NCBI RefSeq assembly: GCF_031729055.1
Contig: NZ_JAVMIP010000003.1
Span: forward strand, 186,001-250,000
Length of the DNA: 64,000 nt
Source of the DNA: Pseudocalidococcus azoricus BACA0444
Lineage (GTDB): Bacteria; Cyanobacteriota; Cyanobacteriia; Thermosynechococcales; Thermosynechococcaceae
Reading direction: 5' to 3'
The notes under the pieces: generated by a model
Databases searched by the model: none
Seen by the model: the letters and a program-made list of their open reading frames with translations, nothing else
Told to the model about the DNA's origin: nothing
Translations under genes and position numbers: made by a program
Shown: one piece after another, positions 1-8,535 of the stretch
Layout: the number at the start of each line of letters is the position of its first letter
Numbering within the stretch: the first letter of the stretch is position 1

Positions 1-361
1 TAATTAACCCCAGGCTAGAGGAGATCACAATTGCCGTAAACGTACCAACAACAATTGCCGTACAAGCAAGGCGAAAGAGAGCTAAGTCCCCAATCAAAAC
101 CGCTAAAGCCAGGCCGCGAATCGGCATCATCAAGGGTGCAACAATCATCGCCCCAATAATCACGGCTGCACTATTACTCAACAGGCCCAGCGTAGCAATC
201 AGACAAGAACCCACAATCAAAACCAGGTAGGAAATATCGGGATCACTCTCATGCCACAGGAGGGCGCGCAGTTGGGTTAATTCCTGACTCGAAGCTCGAT
301 TCCGGCGAAAATGAATTACTTGCTCAACCAGGCCCTGCCAATAGCGCATGAATTGACTCAT
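1..361 (-). CDS. DUF389 family membrane protein (N-terminal part, cut by window edge)
   Basis: The reading frame is open on the minus strand from the ATG at 361 to the window edge, giving about 120 residues. After a soluble start of about 45 residues it has the hallmark DUF389 segment: a hydrophobic helix followed by LLSNSAAVIIGAMIVAPLMM and further membrane helices. DUF389 proteins are polytopic membrane proteins of unknown role. A purine-rich stretch (CTGAGGCG) lies about 5-8 bases before the ATG. The C-terminal half lies outside the window, so length cannot be judged. Family assignment is by motif recognition. Confidence 0.85.
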   Translation of the reverse strand, partial: MSQFMRYWQGLVEQVIHFRRNRASSQELTQLRALLWHESDPDISYLVLIVGSCLIATLGLLSNSAAVIIGAMIVAPLMMPIRGLALAVLIGDLALFRLACTAIVVGTFTAIVISSSLGLI

Positions 362-393
362 TCGGAATCGCCTCAGAGAGATCAGGGAGCAGT

Positions 394-1293
394 CTAGGGA
401 CGGCTACGGGGATATTGGGTCATCAGACGGCGGACTTCTTCGGCATGGTAGGAGCTACGGGTTAAGGGGGATGAAACGACCTGTAAAAAGCCTAAGGATT
501 CCCCTAAGGTTTGCCAGGCCTGGAACTGGGCCGGGGTAATAAATTCAGCCACGGGCAAATGCTTCGGACTGGGTTGGAGATATTGCCCCAGAGTAAGAAT
601 GTCACAATCCACGGCCCGTAAATCCTGCATCACAGCTTCAACTTCGGCGTTTGTCTCCCCCAGGCCCGCCATCATGCCCGACTTGGTATAGATCCAGGGA
701 GCCTCCGCCCGGACACGCTTGAGTAATGCCAAAGTTCGCTGGTAATCCCCTTGGGGACGGGTTTTGCGGTACAGGCGGGGGACAGTTTCTGTGTTGTGAT
801 TCAGAACATCAGGCTGGGCCTGGAGAATTAAATCAAGGGCTTGCCAATTGCCGCACAGATCGGGAATCAACACTTCAATGGTGGTCTGGGGGGAACGCTG
901 CCGGACTTCTTGAATACAGCGGACAAACTGACTCGCCCCACCATCCGGCAGATCATCGCGATTCACCGAAGTAATAACGACATGATTGAGATTTAGACGG
1001 CCAACCGCTTCAGCTAATCGGATCGGTTCGGTAGCATCGAGGGCCTGGGGTTTCTTCTCAAAATCAATATCACAATAGGGACAAGCACGGGTACAGGCCG
1101 GCCCCATGATCAAAAACGTAGCTGTGCCTTGATGGAAACATTCGCCAATATTAGGACAGGAGGCTTCTTCACAGACCGTATTCAGATTTAAATCGCGGAG
1201 CAAGCTTTTCACATCTCCCACCCGTTGCCATTGGGGAGCCTTGACCCGCAGCCAATCTGGTTTAACTGCCATACCGTTTCCTGTCTTAACCAT
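394..1293 (-). CDS. lipA: Lipoyl synthase LipA (radical SAM)
   Basis: Inserts two sulfurs into octanoyl groups on lipoyl-dependent enzymes. Both clusters are visible. The auxiliary 4Fe-4S cluster has Cys41, Cys46 and Cys52 ([12 protein letters not shown]), plus the C-terminal RSSY serine that LipA uses as a ligand. The radical-SAM CxxxCxxC is Cys67-Cys71-Cys74 (CTRACPYC). Length (299 aa) is typical. The annotated start is the upstream ATG. An internal ATG at 1272 ([13 protein letters not shown]) has AGGA six bases ahead and matches the usual N-terminus of cyanobacterial LipA, so it may be the real start. It lies 32 bp upstream of, and on the same strand as, the DUF389 gene. Confidence 0.97.
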   Translation of the reverse strand: MVKTGNGMAVKPDWLRVKAPQWQRVGDVKSLLRDLNLNTVCEEASCPNIGECFHQGTATFLIMGPACTRACPYCDIDFEKKPQALDATEPIRLAEAVGRLNLNHVVITSVNRDDLPDGGASQFVRCIQEVRQRSPQTTIEVLIPDLCGNWQALDLILQAQPDVLNHNTETVPRLYRKTRPQGDYQRTLALLKRVRAEAPWIYTKSGMMAGLGETNAEVEAVMQDLRAVDCDILTLGQYLQPSPKHLPVAEFITPAQFQAWQTLGESLGFLQVVSSPLTRSSYHAEEVRRLMTQYPRSRP

Positions 1294-1409
1294 CGTTCAC
1301 CCTAGTTTAGCAAACTCGGTCTTTTTATAGTTTTAAGCTAAAAAATAAACCGGAGAGAGCAATCTCCCCGGCCAGTTGGGTGTTAATTATTTTCAGTCAA
1401 TCCTGAGCC

Positions 1410-2138
1410 TTAATCCCGCCCATTCAAGGCAATCAACAGTCGCAGGATAAAGATAAACAGGTTGACATAGGTCAGGTACATGGACAAGGCCGCAGGCAGA
1501 TATTGATCATCTTGATAGGTACGAGGGAGCACATAAAAGTCCACCACCGCGGCCCCCACAAACAGGATCACCCCAATTCCAGAAATGGCAATTTCGAGAA
1601 AGGTGGGCGTGAAAATCCCAAAAACAGCAAAGAGAACCTGAGCCAAAATCACCACAAACAGGGCGATAATCCCCAACTGGATCGTCTTGGTTAGGGCCAT
1701 GCCATCTTTATCGGACAAATTGGAGCCAATCGGCCGGGCCGCAATAAAGGTCACGCCACAGCCAAGGGCCGCAATCCCGATGCCACCAATGCCGACCCCC
1801 TTAGTTTGGAGAGCCACAAATAATAAGCCAGCCAAGGTATAACCTGTCAGCAAACTATAAGCTGCCAAAAGAGGTAATGCTGCCGCCTTATTCCCAGACT
1901 CAGCCACACCACGAGCAACAAAGAACAAAATCAGGGAAGCAATAATCGCCACGATAAAGGTGGGCATGAATAGTTGTGGAGCCGAGGAAATGACCCCCAG
2001 GCCACCCCAGGCCCCAACCGATGTTAAAACTAAGCCACCTCCGACAAAGGGCAGGGCATTGGCAATCACACTGGGGCCAATGATGGCACTACTTTGGGCC
2101 TGGCGAATCGCGTCCCGAAAATTACTGGTACTACTCAC
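1410..2138 (-). CDS. Bax inhibitor-1 / YccA-like integral membrane protein
   Basis: A 242-residue, almost wholly hydrophobic protein with about seven predicted membrane helices. It has the C-terminal signature of the BI-1 (TMBIM) family: a YLTYVNLFIFILRLL helix following the conserved aspartate region near VDFYVLPRTYQDDQ. Bacterial members are thought to be pH-sensitive Ca2+ leak channels, but the cyanobacterial role is not established. The short hydrophilic N-terminus (MSSTSNFRDAIRQ) has no signal peptide. It is flanked by lipA and a DUF2232 gene on the same strand with gaps over 100 bp, so an operon is not evident. Confidence 0.88.
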   Translation of the reverse strand: MSSTSNFRDAIRQAQSSAIIGPSVIANALPFVGGGLVLTSVGAWGGLGVISSAPQLFMPTFIVAIIASLILFFVARGVAESGNKAAALPLLAAYSLLTGYTLAGLLFVALQTKGVGIGGIGIAALGCGVTFIAARPIGSNLSDKDGMALTKTIQLGIIALFVVILAQVLFAVFGIFTPTFLEIAISGIGVILFVGAAVVDFYVLPRTYQDDQYLPAALSMYLTYVNLFIFILRLLIALNGRD

Positions 2139-2309
2139 CGCAGTTCTCCTTGGTTACGCACGACTTGGGAGTTAGATATTTTTTATTTTGCCATATTCAT
2201 CTCAGCCAGGTCAGCCCGACTCCATACGGAGAACCGCCCTTCGTCAGGGTTTATTCATGGGGATTCACGCATCTTTCTTGATCTGAGGGGCTAATTGCCC
2301 TCGGGTATC

Positions 2310-3065
2310 TTAGACATCTCGATCAACTAAAACTGTCTCTAACCAGGCCGGTGGATCGGGGATGGGATTCCCCAGCCGGGCCAAGAGCCGCCAAGCTACC
2401 ATATGCACAATCAACGCATAGATATAGGATTGGCAAAAGACTAGAACTACCGCCGTGGCCTGAATTAAGCCAAAACTGGGAATCAGCAAAATCCCCAATT
2501 GCACTAACGCCCAGTCCAAAAAGCTGGTGACTTGTTGGTTGACGTAAATCCAGAGGTTTTCCCCCAGCAACGCCGACACCACCAGGATCTGAAAGAAAAA
2601 GCCAATACTTCCTAGAACCGCTCCCCAGAATAGGGAAATGTGCCAAGGTGCTTTTCGTTTCCAGAGTCCCCCTAACACTACGCCGAGAATTCCGTGAGGC
2701 AACAGATATTGAAGACTGCGAGGCGGCCCCATCAAAACTGAGAGTAACAGGGCACTGACAATAGCCCCCATCCAGGCCGCCCGCCGATGCCACCGTAAAT
2801 AAATTAGCGCTACGGGAATTGGGAAGAAAATCCTTAATAGGGGCCCCGCTGGAACATAGAAATTGATCAGCCAAATTAAAGCCGCAGCACTGGCTAAAAA
2901 GGCAGTTTCGGTAATAACCAGGGTGCGTTGAATCTGTTGACGAATCAGGGCCTGGGCATAGTCTGGATCAGAAATGGTTGCGGTACTGAGTTCTGAACCA
3001 GGCCAATCCTGATCATCCAGAAAAGAATCATCTCCATCCTCCGGCGTGGGGGGCAGGGAACTCAT
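2310..3065 (-). CDS. DUF2232 multi-pass membrane protein
   Basis: 251 residues. An acidic soluble N-terminus of about 45 residues is followed by six or so membrane helices, including the conserved FFPIPVALIYLRW element and the GPPRSLQYLLPHGILGVVLG region seen in cyanobacterial DUF2232 (YybS-like) proteins. The function is unknown; some members resemble the substrate-binding S components of ECF transporters, which is only a possibility here. It is divergent from the CAAD gene with about 150 bp between, which must hold both promoters. Confidence 0.8.
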   Translation of the reverse strand: MSSLPPTPEDGDDSFLDDQDWPGSELSTATISDPDYAQALIRQQIQRTLVITETAFLASAAALIWLINFYVPAGPLLRIFFPIPVALIYLRWHRRAAWMGAIVSALLLSVLMGPPRSLQYLLPHGILGVVLGGLWKRKAPWHISLFWGAVLGSIGFFFQILVVSALLGENLWIYVNQQVTSFLDWALVQLGILLIPSFGLIQATAVVLVFCQSYIYALIVHMVAWRLLARLGNPIPDPPAWLETVLVDRDV

Positions 3066-3217
3066 GGGGCAGGAATGACAAAAACCAGAGGACTTTTCAG
3101 CATTTCTCCATCTTAGACGGTTCAGCTATCCAGACCAACTCCAGGCCAAAGAGGGTCAATAGTTCCCGAGGATGCTATAGAATATGCCAGGTATAGCATT
3201 GGGTGAGGCCAAACTGG

Positions 3218-3730
3218 ATGAGCGAAACTTACGACTTTCATCAACCTTCTGAGCACCAAGGTCATGAAGCAGACCCCTCGCCTGTGGATGCTGCCCCAGA
3301 AGTCAGTTACGCTGAACCTGCACCCTTAGCCATTGAAACTGAGCCGGGTCCAATTGCCCCCATTGCCCCAGAACCTACCCCAGCCGGGATGAGTGATGAG
3401 CAAATGCAGCAAATTCGGGAAAAACTCTACTGGCTCTTGACGGTTTTCCCAGAACAGGTCGGAAACTTCTTTGGTGAATACAAACAGCCCCTCACCACTG
3501 CGGCCATTGTTGTTGCCACGATTCCCTTTGTTGCTCTGGCCGTGGCGATTCTAGAAGTTATTGAGACCATTCCTCTCTTAGCTCCGACTTTTGAACTGAT
3601 TGGGTTTGGCTTTAGCAGTTGGTTTGTCTATCGCTACTTGTTATTTGCCAAAAGCCGGAAGGAATTTGTCCAGAATATTGAGGACTACAAAAAACAAATT
3701 TTGGGGAGCATTGAACCCCCACAATCTTGA
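3218..3730 (+). CDS. CAAD / CURT1-domain thylakoid protein
   Basis: 170 residues from the ATG at 3218; a GTG five codons upstream is the alternative start, but GAGG lies nine bases before this ATG. The first ~60 residues are acidic and proline-rich. They are followed by an amphipathic helix, two adjacent membrane helices (starting near PLTTAAIVVATIPFVALAVA) and a C-terminal amphipathic helix ending RKEFVQNIEDYKKQIL. This layout is that of the CAAD domain. It is known appended to cyanobacterial aminoacyl-tRNA synthetases and in CURT1 thylakoid curvature proteins. This copy is free-standing, so a thylakoid-membrane role is the likely one. Confidence 0.88.
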   Translation: MSETYDFHQPSEHQGHEADPSPVDAAPEVSYAEPAPLAIETEPGPIAPIAPEPTPAGMSDEQMQQIREKLYWLLTVFPEQVGNFFGEYKQPLTTAAIVVATIPFVALAVAILEVIETIPLLAPTFELIGFGFSSWFVYRYLLFAKSRKEFVQNIEDYKKQILGSIEPPQS

Positions 3731-3783
3731 GGTCTTGGGCTGATTATCCATAAGCTTAACCCCTATCCCCGACTCAAGTGAAT

Positions 3784-4092
3784 CTAGGCTTCGGATTGGG
3801 GATTAACCCGCTGGAGTTGCCAGAGAATTTGGTTCCCTTCTCGCCGAACTCGGGAAATTGCCCAATTGCGCCATGTCCATTCATCGCCGCGACTGGTAAC
3901 TGCACTGGCATTGACATCCATCAAATCCGCAAGTTCTGAACTACTAATTAAGTACCCGGCATTGGCAATCGCATCGGCCACGTGCAAGGTTGTAATTAAG
4001 TCCACCAAATTTTGCATCCGTGGTGTAGTTGCTCCGCTGGGAAAGTTAGCTTCTGAGTAGTGGGGGAGTAATTCTGAGAGATTAGCCATCAT
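3784..4092 (-). CDS. Conserved cyanobacterial protein, helix-turn-helix-like
   Basis: 102 residues, soluble. The middle (SSSELADLMDVNASAVTSRG) reads like the recognition part of a helix-turn-helix. The C-terminal WTWRNWAISRVRREGNQILW block is strongly patterned, with aromatic and basic residues as in nucleic-acid-binding wings. I recognise this as a cyanobacterial conserved hypothetical but cannot name a family. Two adjacent ATG codons start it. It converges with the CAAD gene, with only about 50 bp between the stops. A DNA-binding role is inference from pattern only. Confidence 0.7.
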   Translation of the reverse strand: MMANLSELLPHYSEANFPSGATTPRMQNLVDLITTLHVADAIANAGYLISSSELADLMDVNASAVTSRGDEWTWRNWAISRVRREGNQILWQLQRVNPQSEA

Positions 4093-4264
4093 GGTTTGTT
4101 GAACCTCATTTTTATGGCATGGTTAGTACCCCCTTTATAGCTTATCTAAAGATTTTTGTTAGGGCTTTCCTGGCCTAGTAACTAAGCCATGATTGGAGTA
4201 TCTGGAACCAGCGATAAAATTGAAGCTACCGCCCCACTAATTCAGCTACAGGTAAGGATGGCCA

Positions 4265-4867
4265 ATGGGCAAAGGCTGGCAGTTAATCCTGAGATTGAGC
4301 TTAGGTGTGATCTTGACTTTGCTCCTCAGTTGGCTTGGATTGGGCCAGGCCTGGGGAACATTCCCGATCATTCGCAGCCAAGTCAATTATTACGGCATCA
4401 CCGGCAAAACCGCATCGGCCCTGCGCCAACAGATGAATCAATTGGGGCCCCTGGCTGAAAATGGCAGACGCTTTGATGCCTATACAAAATGGCACGTGGC
4501 CTGGCGGTATCGTTACGGCTCACTTGGGGGGAGTTGTCGAATGACATCTTTGACTGTCCATACTGACATCACCTACACCATGCCCCAATGGCAAAACCTT
4601 CAACAAGCACCCCGTTCACTTCAACAGCAATGGCAACGCTACTACCAGGCCCTGCAACTCCATGAAGACGGTCATGGTAATCACGGTCGTTCCGCTACCC
4701 AAGAAATTTGGCAACGTTTAAGCAACCTCACACAACCCACCTGTACTTCCATGAGTCAAATTGCCAACCAAGCAGCCCAGGGGATTATCAACCGTTACGC
4801 CCAAAAGGATATTGACTATGATCGCCAAACTGGCCATGGCCGTACCCAGGGAGCCGTTTTTCCCTAA
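4265..4867 (+). CDS. Secreted DUF922 protein, zincin-like
   Basis: 200 residues with a clear signal peptide or N-terminal anchor (residues ~8-28, ending GLGQAWG). The DUF922 core follows, with HEDGH at residues 133-137, which fits the HExxH zinc-protease motif. The closing block YDRQTGHGRTQGA is also typical of DUF922. Family members are predicted secreted metalloproteases, with no proven substrate. The start is supported by TAAGGA about six bases before the ATG. It is convergent with ssb. Confidence 0.85.
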   Translation: MGKGWQLILRLSLGVILTLLLSWLGLGQAWGTFPIIRSQVNYYGITGKTASALRQQMNQLGPLAENGRRFDAYTKWHVAWRYRYGSLGGSCRMTSLTVHTDITYTMPQWQNLQQAPRSLQQQWQRYYQALQLHEDGHGNHGRSATQEIWQRLSNLTQPTCTSMSQIANQAAQGIINRYAQKDIDYDRQTGHGRTQGAVFP

Positions 4868-4915
4868 ACATAGGCAAAATTCACCCAGGAGATTTGCGAA
4901 TTAAGTCAATCGCAC

Positions 4916-5416
4916 TTAAAAAGGTAAATCATCTGGGGGTAAATCTGGTTCAACCAAGGGACGAGTTGCGGTGGCTGGTGGTGGGGGTACGGGTGCACTG
5001 GAGCGAGCAGGGGCAGCAGCAGCCACCGGGGAAGGAGAGACTGGCGTGACCGCAGATGCAGGTTTACTAGTTAGAGAAGCGGGTTCGGCCTGGCGAGTGA
5101 CAATTTGGCCATCCCCCGTCAACCAATGAATCTTGCTCGCCGTCAGTTCAGCCCGCTTTTCCTTGAAGCCTTCCGGTCGTTCCCAGGTATTCATGTTCAA
5201 CCGCCCTTCAATTAAGAGGCGATCTTGGAGCTTGCATTGGTCTTGCATTTGTTGAGCTAAATTACCCCAGCCAATTACCTTGAGGGTTTCGGGAGGATCT
5301 TCGGCCCGTTGCCCCGGAAACTGAACGATCATCGTGGCAATGGGAGTTTGATTATCTTGGGTATAGCGTAGTTCTGGCGGTTCAATGATTTCTGCCATTA
5401 AGACACAACTATTCAT
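4916..5416 (-). CDS. ssb: Single-stranded DNA-binding protein
   Basis: 166 residues from the ATG reading MNSCVLMAEI; a TTG five codons upstream is possible but not needed. Residues 1-~100 form the OB fold. A low-complexity proline/alanine linker follows, and the protein ends in PPDDLPF, matching the acidic DDDIPF-type tip that recruits replication and repair partners. Length and start match the main cyanobacterial SSB. The 500 bp upstream hold a decayed antitoxin reading frame rather than a partner gene. Confidence 0.93.
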   Translation of the reverse strand: MNSCVLMAEIIEPPELRYTQDNQTPIATMIVQFPGQRAEDPPETLKVIGWGNLAQQMQDQCKLQDRLLIEGRLNMNTWERPEGFKEKRAELTASKIHWLTGDGQIVTRQAEPASLTSKPASAVTPVSPSPVAAAAPARSSAPVPPPPATATRPLVEPDLPPDDLPF

Positions 5417-5490
5417 GGCCTTAAGTTCCAAGGAATCAGGAGCAAACTTAGTATAGCGTTAGGTTTGCTGGGAAAATAGCATTACCTCTG

Positions 5491-5780
5491 TCAGATGAAA
5501 CAGGCGAAAGTTAGGAAACATTGACGGGCACAATCCTTTTGGGCTTTTAGCGTTTTTTCAATAAATCCCATCACCTTAGTCTGTCCCTTTTCTGATTCTG
5601 TGATGGCGTTCTGGGCGAGTTCTTTAAGGGTTAGGCATTTTGTGGCTTGGAGAAATTTTCTTGCCACTTGATTTCAGTCTCTATGTCTTCAAGCAGTTGC
5701 TTGGCGAGTTCATCTTGGATAGCTTCAGGAAGCTCTTTAGTGGTCTCTAGGACTTTACTGAACGGCGATGGCAACATCAT
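5491..5780 (-). pseudogene. Frameshifted antitoxin-like gene remnant
   Basis: On the minus strand an ATG at 5780, preceded by AAAAAGG at good spacing, opens a frame reading MMLPSPFSKVLETTKELPEA. It continues through ELAKQLLEDIETEIKWQENF and stops at 5631. The next frame then continues the same kind of sequence (LKELAQNAITESEKGQTKVM) to a stop at 5491. The pattern of a small acidic helical protein with a W-x-E-x-F motif and a closing G-K-T block is that of short antitoxins common in cyanobacteria. I see no toxin partner. A single frameshift near 5631 would explain the break. Family is inferred from pattern only. Confidence 0.45.
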
Positions 5781-5919
5781 AATTGACCTTTTTGAGTATA
5801 AAGCTAATTCAAAAGTTTAAAGTCAAGTTTTTGGCTAATTGCGATAACGGGGTTCCGATGCAGCAGCCATAATCCGGTATTTTGGAAGGGCGGATATTCA
5901 CAATAGGCTAGGGTCAACC

Positions 5920-7380
5920 ATGTTTTGGCAAGGCATTACCAGCAGCAGTCCAATCAAATTTGGGACTGATGGGTGGCGGGGAGTTATTGGCGCAGAGTTT
6001 ACCTTTGAGCGGCTAATTCGGGCTGCCCAGGCCGCGGCCTTAGTCCTTGATACCACCTATGGCCCATCTAGCAAAAGTCAGCAAATTATTGTTGGTTATG
6101 ATCGGCGGTTTCTGGCCGAAGAATTTGCCCAGGCCGTGGCGGAAACCCTGAAAGAATTGGGGTTTGATGTTCTTTTAGGGAATCAATTTGCCCCCACGCC
6201 GGCCTTTAGTTGGGCCGTTAAACAACACAAGGCGTTGGGCGCGCTGGTGATTACGGCCAGTCATAACCCCGGCATCTACTCTGGTCTGAAAGTGAAAGGG
6301 GCCTTTGCTGGTTCTGTGCCGCCGGAAGTGACCGCAAAAATTGAGGAGGAATTAACTCGTCCCCATCTCCATATCCAGGCCCGCACCGGCAGCATGACAC
6401 CATTTGACCCCTGGCCAAGTTATTGCCAGGCCCTCCAGGAAAAAGTTGATCTACCGGCGATTCAAACTGCGATAAAAACCCATCACCTGACTGTTTGGGC
6501 CGATGTGATGCATGGCAGTGCTGCGGGGGGCCTGGGCCGAATTTTGGGAGAGCCAATTCAGGAACTCAATTCTGAACGAGATCCCCTTTTTGGTGGTGGC
6601 GCGCCGGAACCCATTGGCAAATATCTCCAGGCCAGTTGTGCCACAATTCGCCAGGCCGCCCAGGAAACCCAAGGGAAAACCGTTGGCTTGGTTTTTGACG
6701 GGGATGCGGATCGGATTGCGGCTATTGATGCTCAAGGGAATTTATTAACCGCCCAACAGTTAATCCCAATCTTGATTGATCACTTAACGGTGCAGCATGG
6801 CTATCGAGGCGAGGTGATTAAATCCATCAGTAGTTCTGATTTGATTCCCAAGGTGGTAGCCTTACATGGTCTCAGCCTCTATGAAACCCCAATTGGCTTT
6901 AAGTACATTGGTGATCGGATGCTTATGGGTGAAGATGTCCTTTTAGGAGGGGAAGAATCCGGTGGCATTGGCTATGGCAACCACACTCCTGAACGAGATG
7001 CCCTGTTGTCAGCACTTTATGTTTTGGAGGCGGTGGTTAAGTCGGGCCTGGATTTAGCGGCTTACTATCAGTCTCTCCAAGTCAAAACGGGGTTCACCTC
7101 CTACTACGACCGGATTGATCTGCATCTGCCAAATTTAGCCGTCAAGGATAAACTGCAACATCTCCTGGAAACCAATCCACCCCAAACCGTTTTCACAACC
7201 CCCGTTGAAAAATTACAAACCATTGATGGCTTTAAGTTCCATTTAGGGGATCACGGTTGGTTATTAATTCGGTTTAGTGGCACGGAGCCGTTATTGCGCC
7301 TCTACTGCGAAAGTACCTCCCCGGAGCAAGTACAGGCCACCCTCAATTGGACCAAGGCTTGGGCAGAAGCAGCCAGCTAA
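5920..7380 (+). CDS. Phosphoglucomutase / phosphomannomutase family enzyme
   Basis: 486 residues with all four alpha-D-phosphohexomutase signatures: catalytic TASHNP at 112-117 with phospho-Ser114; the metal loop DGDADR near residue 260; the sugar loop GGEESGGIG near 348; and the phosphate-binding RFSGTEPLLRLY near the C-terminus. It interconverts hexose 1- and 6-phosphates, feeding glycogen and envelope polysaccharide synthesis. Whether glucose, mannose or glucosamine phosphate is preferred cannot be read from the sequence. It is monocistronic, preceded by the antitoxin relic. Confidence 0.93.
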   Translation: MFWQGITSSSPIKFGTDGWRGVIGAEFTFERLIRAAQAAALVLDTTYGPSSKSQQIIVGYDRRFLAEEFAQAVAETLKELGFDVLLGNQFAPTPAFSWAVKQHKALGALVITASHNPGIYSGLKVKGAFAGSVPPEVTAKIEEELTRPHLHIQARTGSMTPFDPWPSYCQALQEKVDLPAIQTAIKTHHLTVWADVMHGSAAGGLGRILGEPIQELNSERDPLFGGGAPEPIGKYLQASCATIRQAAQETQGKTVGLVFDGDADRIAAIDAQGNLLTAQQLIPILIDHLTVQHGYRGEVIKSISSSDLIPKVVALHGLSLYETPIGFKYIGDRMLMGEDVLLGGEESGGIGYGNHTPERDALLSALYVLEAVVKSGLDLAAYYQSLQVKTGFTSYYDRIDLHLPNLAVKDKLQHLLETNPPQTVFTTPVEKLQTIDGFKFHLGDHGWLLIRFSGTEPLLRLYCESTSPEQVQATLNWTKAWAEAAS

Positions 7381-7523
7381 GAAATGGAAAATTCATCATG
7401 AATGTTGCTAATTATTAAGTTTCATGCAGACTTGACCAATCTGGTAGTATTTGGACACAATTGAAAGCAGTTGATTTTTTGGGTCTTAGGGCCTAGCACG
7501 TTAGTTTACCTGGGCAGTTGGGC

Positions 7524-7733
7524 ATGGAAACACTGGAGTTTGTCATTTATCCGGATGGGCGAGTGGTGGAGCGGGTGACGGGAATTTCTGGCTCGTCTTG
7601 CGCGGAAGTGACAGCAGCCATCGAAGCGGAATTGGGCTGTGTCATCAGTCAACAACCTACCTCGGACTATTTTGCTTCCACCTTGACCCAACGCCAAGAA
7701 ACGCCAGCGCAAGTTAGTTTCAGTGAGTGGTAG
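7524..7733 (+). CDS. DUF2997 small protein
   Basis: 69 residues from the ATG at 7524, reading METLEFVIYPDGRVVERVTG with the cysteine-containing GISGSSCAEVTAAIEAELG that defines DUF2997. The function is unknown. It is the first gene of a tight cluster with ycf35 (57 bp downstream) and a 4Fe-4S ferredoxin, an order I recognise from other cyanobacteria. This suggests the three act together, possibly around an iron-sulfur centre; that link is inference. Confidence 0.85.
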   Translation: METLEFVIYPDGRVVERVTGISGSSCAEVTAAIEAELGCVISQQPTSDYFASTLTQRQETPAQVSFSEW

Positions 7734-7789
7734 TTCTGCTGAATGCTTTTAGTTTGTTCATAATCTATCTTTTACCCTTGGGAAAAATC

Positions 7790-8176
7790 ATGTCTCACTT
7801 CAGCCAAATCAAAACCCAAATTCGCAGCCTCCCGGCTCTCAAGTCGGCTTTGAATGATTTAGACCTAGCTTGGAAACCCGGCCCCCAACCCCTCCAAGGC
7901 TACCAAGGACAAACCCAAACGGCCGATGTGGTCATTCCCCAAGATAATGGCTATGGCATTGGCTTTCGCTGGAATGGGACAGAGTATGAACTGGTGGCAG
8001 ATTTAGAACTTTGGAACCAGGCCTGGAGTGTTGAACGGTTTTTGGATAAAGTCAATCAACGTTATGCCTACCATGCCGTGCTCCAATCAGCCCAGGCCCA
8101 GGGATTTGCCGTCACAGAAGAAGAACAACAAAACGATGGCAGTTTGCGGTTAGTGGTTCAACGTTGGCGGGGTTAG
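7790..8176 (+). CDS. ycf35: Ycf35 / DUF1257 protein
   Basis: 128 residues starting MSHFSQIKTQIRSLPALKSA, the invariant opening of Ycf35, followed by the conserved GYQGQTQTADVVIPQ and GIGFRWNGTEYELVADLE blocks. Ycf35 is encoded in cyanobacteria and some algal plastids and its role is unknown. An ATG at 7790 is chosen because it begins the conserved block. The next gene starts 5 bp after its stop, so translation is probably coupled. Confidence 0.93.
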   Translation: MSHFSQIKTQIRSLPALKSALNDLDLAWKPGPQPLQGYQGQTQTADVVIPQDNGYGIGFRWNGTEYELVADLELWNQAWSVERFLDKVNQRYAYHAVLQSAQAQGFAVTEEEQQNDGSLRLVVQRWRG

Positions 8177-8181
8177 GCTCT

Positions 8182-8523
8182 ATGGAGCGGTCGGGCCTGG
8201 AACCGGAACTGGGGGGCCTGGTACGGCAGAAAGGGGTGTATGTGGATGAGGTCACTTGCATTGGCTGTAAACACTGCGCCCATGTGGCCCGGAATACTTT
8301 TTTTATTGAGCCAAACTACGGCCGCTCGCGGGTTGTCCGTCAAGATGGCGATAGCGAAGATCTGATCCAAGAAGCGATTGATACCTGCCCGGTAGATTGT
8401 ATTCATTGGGTTGATTACACCAAGCTCAAAACCCTGGAAGCCGAGCGTGAAACCTTAATCATTCCTTTGCCTGGATTTCCGATAGACCGGGCCGCGATCC
8501 GCCGCAAAAAACGCCCCGCCTAG
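8182..8523 (+). CDS. 4Fe-4S ferredoxin
   Basis: 113 residues from the ATG at 8182. One bacterial-type cluster site is present: Cys26, Cys29, Cys32 (CIGCKHC) with Cys69 (TCPVDC), plus an extra Cys73. It has basic and hydrophobic extensions after the fold (residues 80-113), unlike minimal ferredoxins, and only one full set of ligands. As last gene of the DUF2997-ycf35-ferredoxin unit it may supply electrons to, or receive a cluster from, its neighbours; that is inference. Confidence 0.9.
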   Translation: MERSGLEPELGGLVRQKGVYVDEVTCIGCKHCAHVARNTFFIEPNYGRSRVVRQDGDSEDLIQEAIDTCPVDCIHWVDYTKLKTLEAERETLIIPLPGFPIDRAAIRRKKRPA

Positions 8524-8535
8524 ATTGAACTTGCG

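Noticed and set aside
5450-5475. TATAGCGTTAGG resembling a MITE end near ssb
   Set aside because: Only about 8 bases match; no inverted partner end or TA-flanked copy follows within 150 bp.
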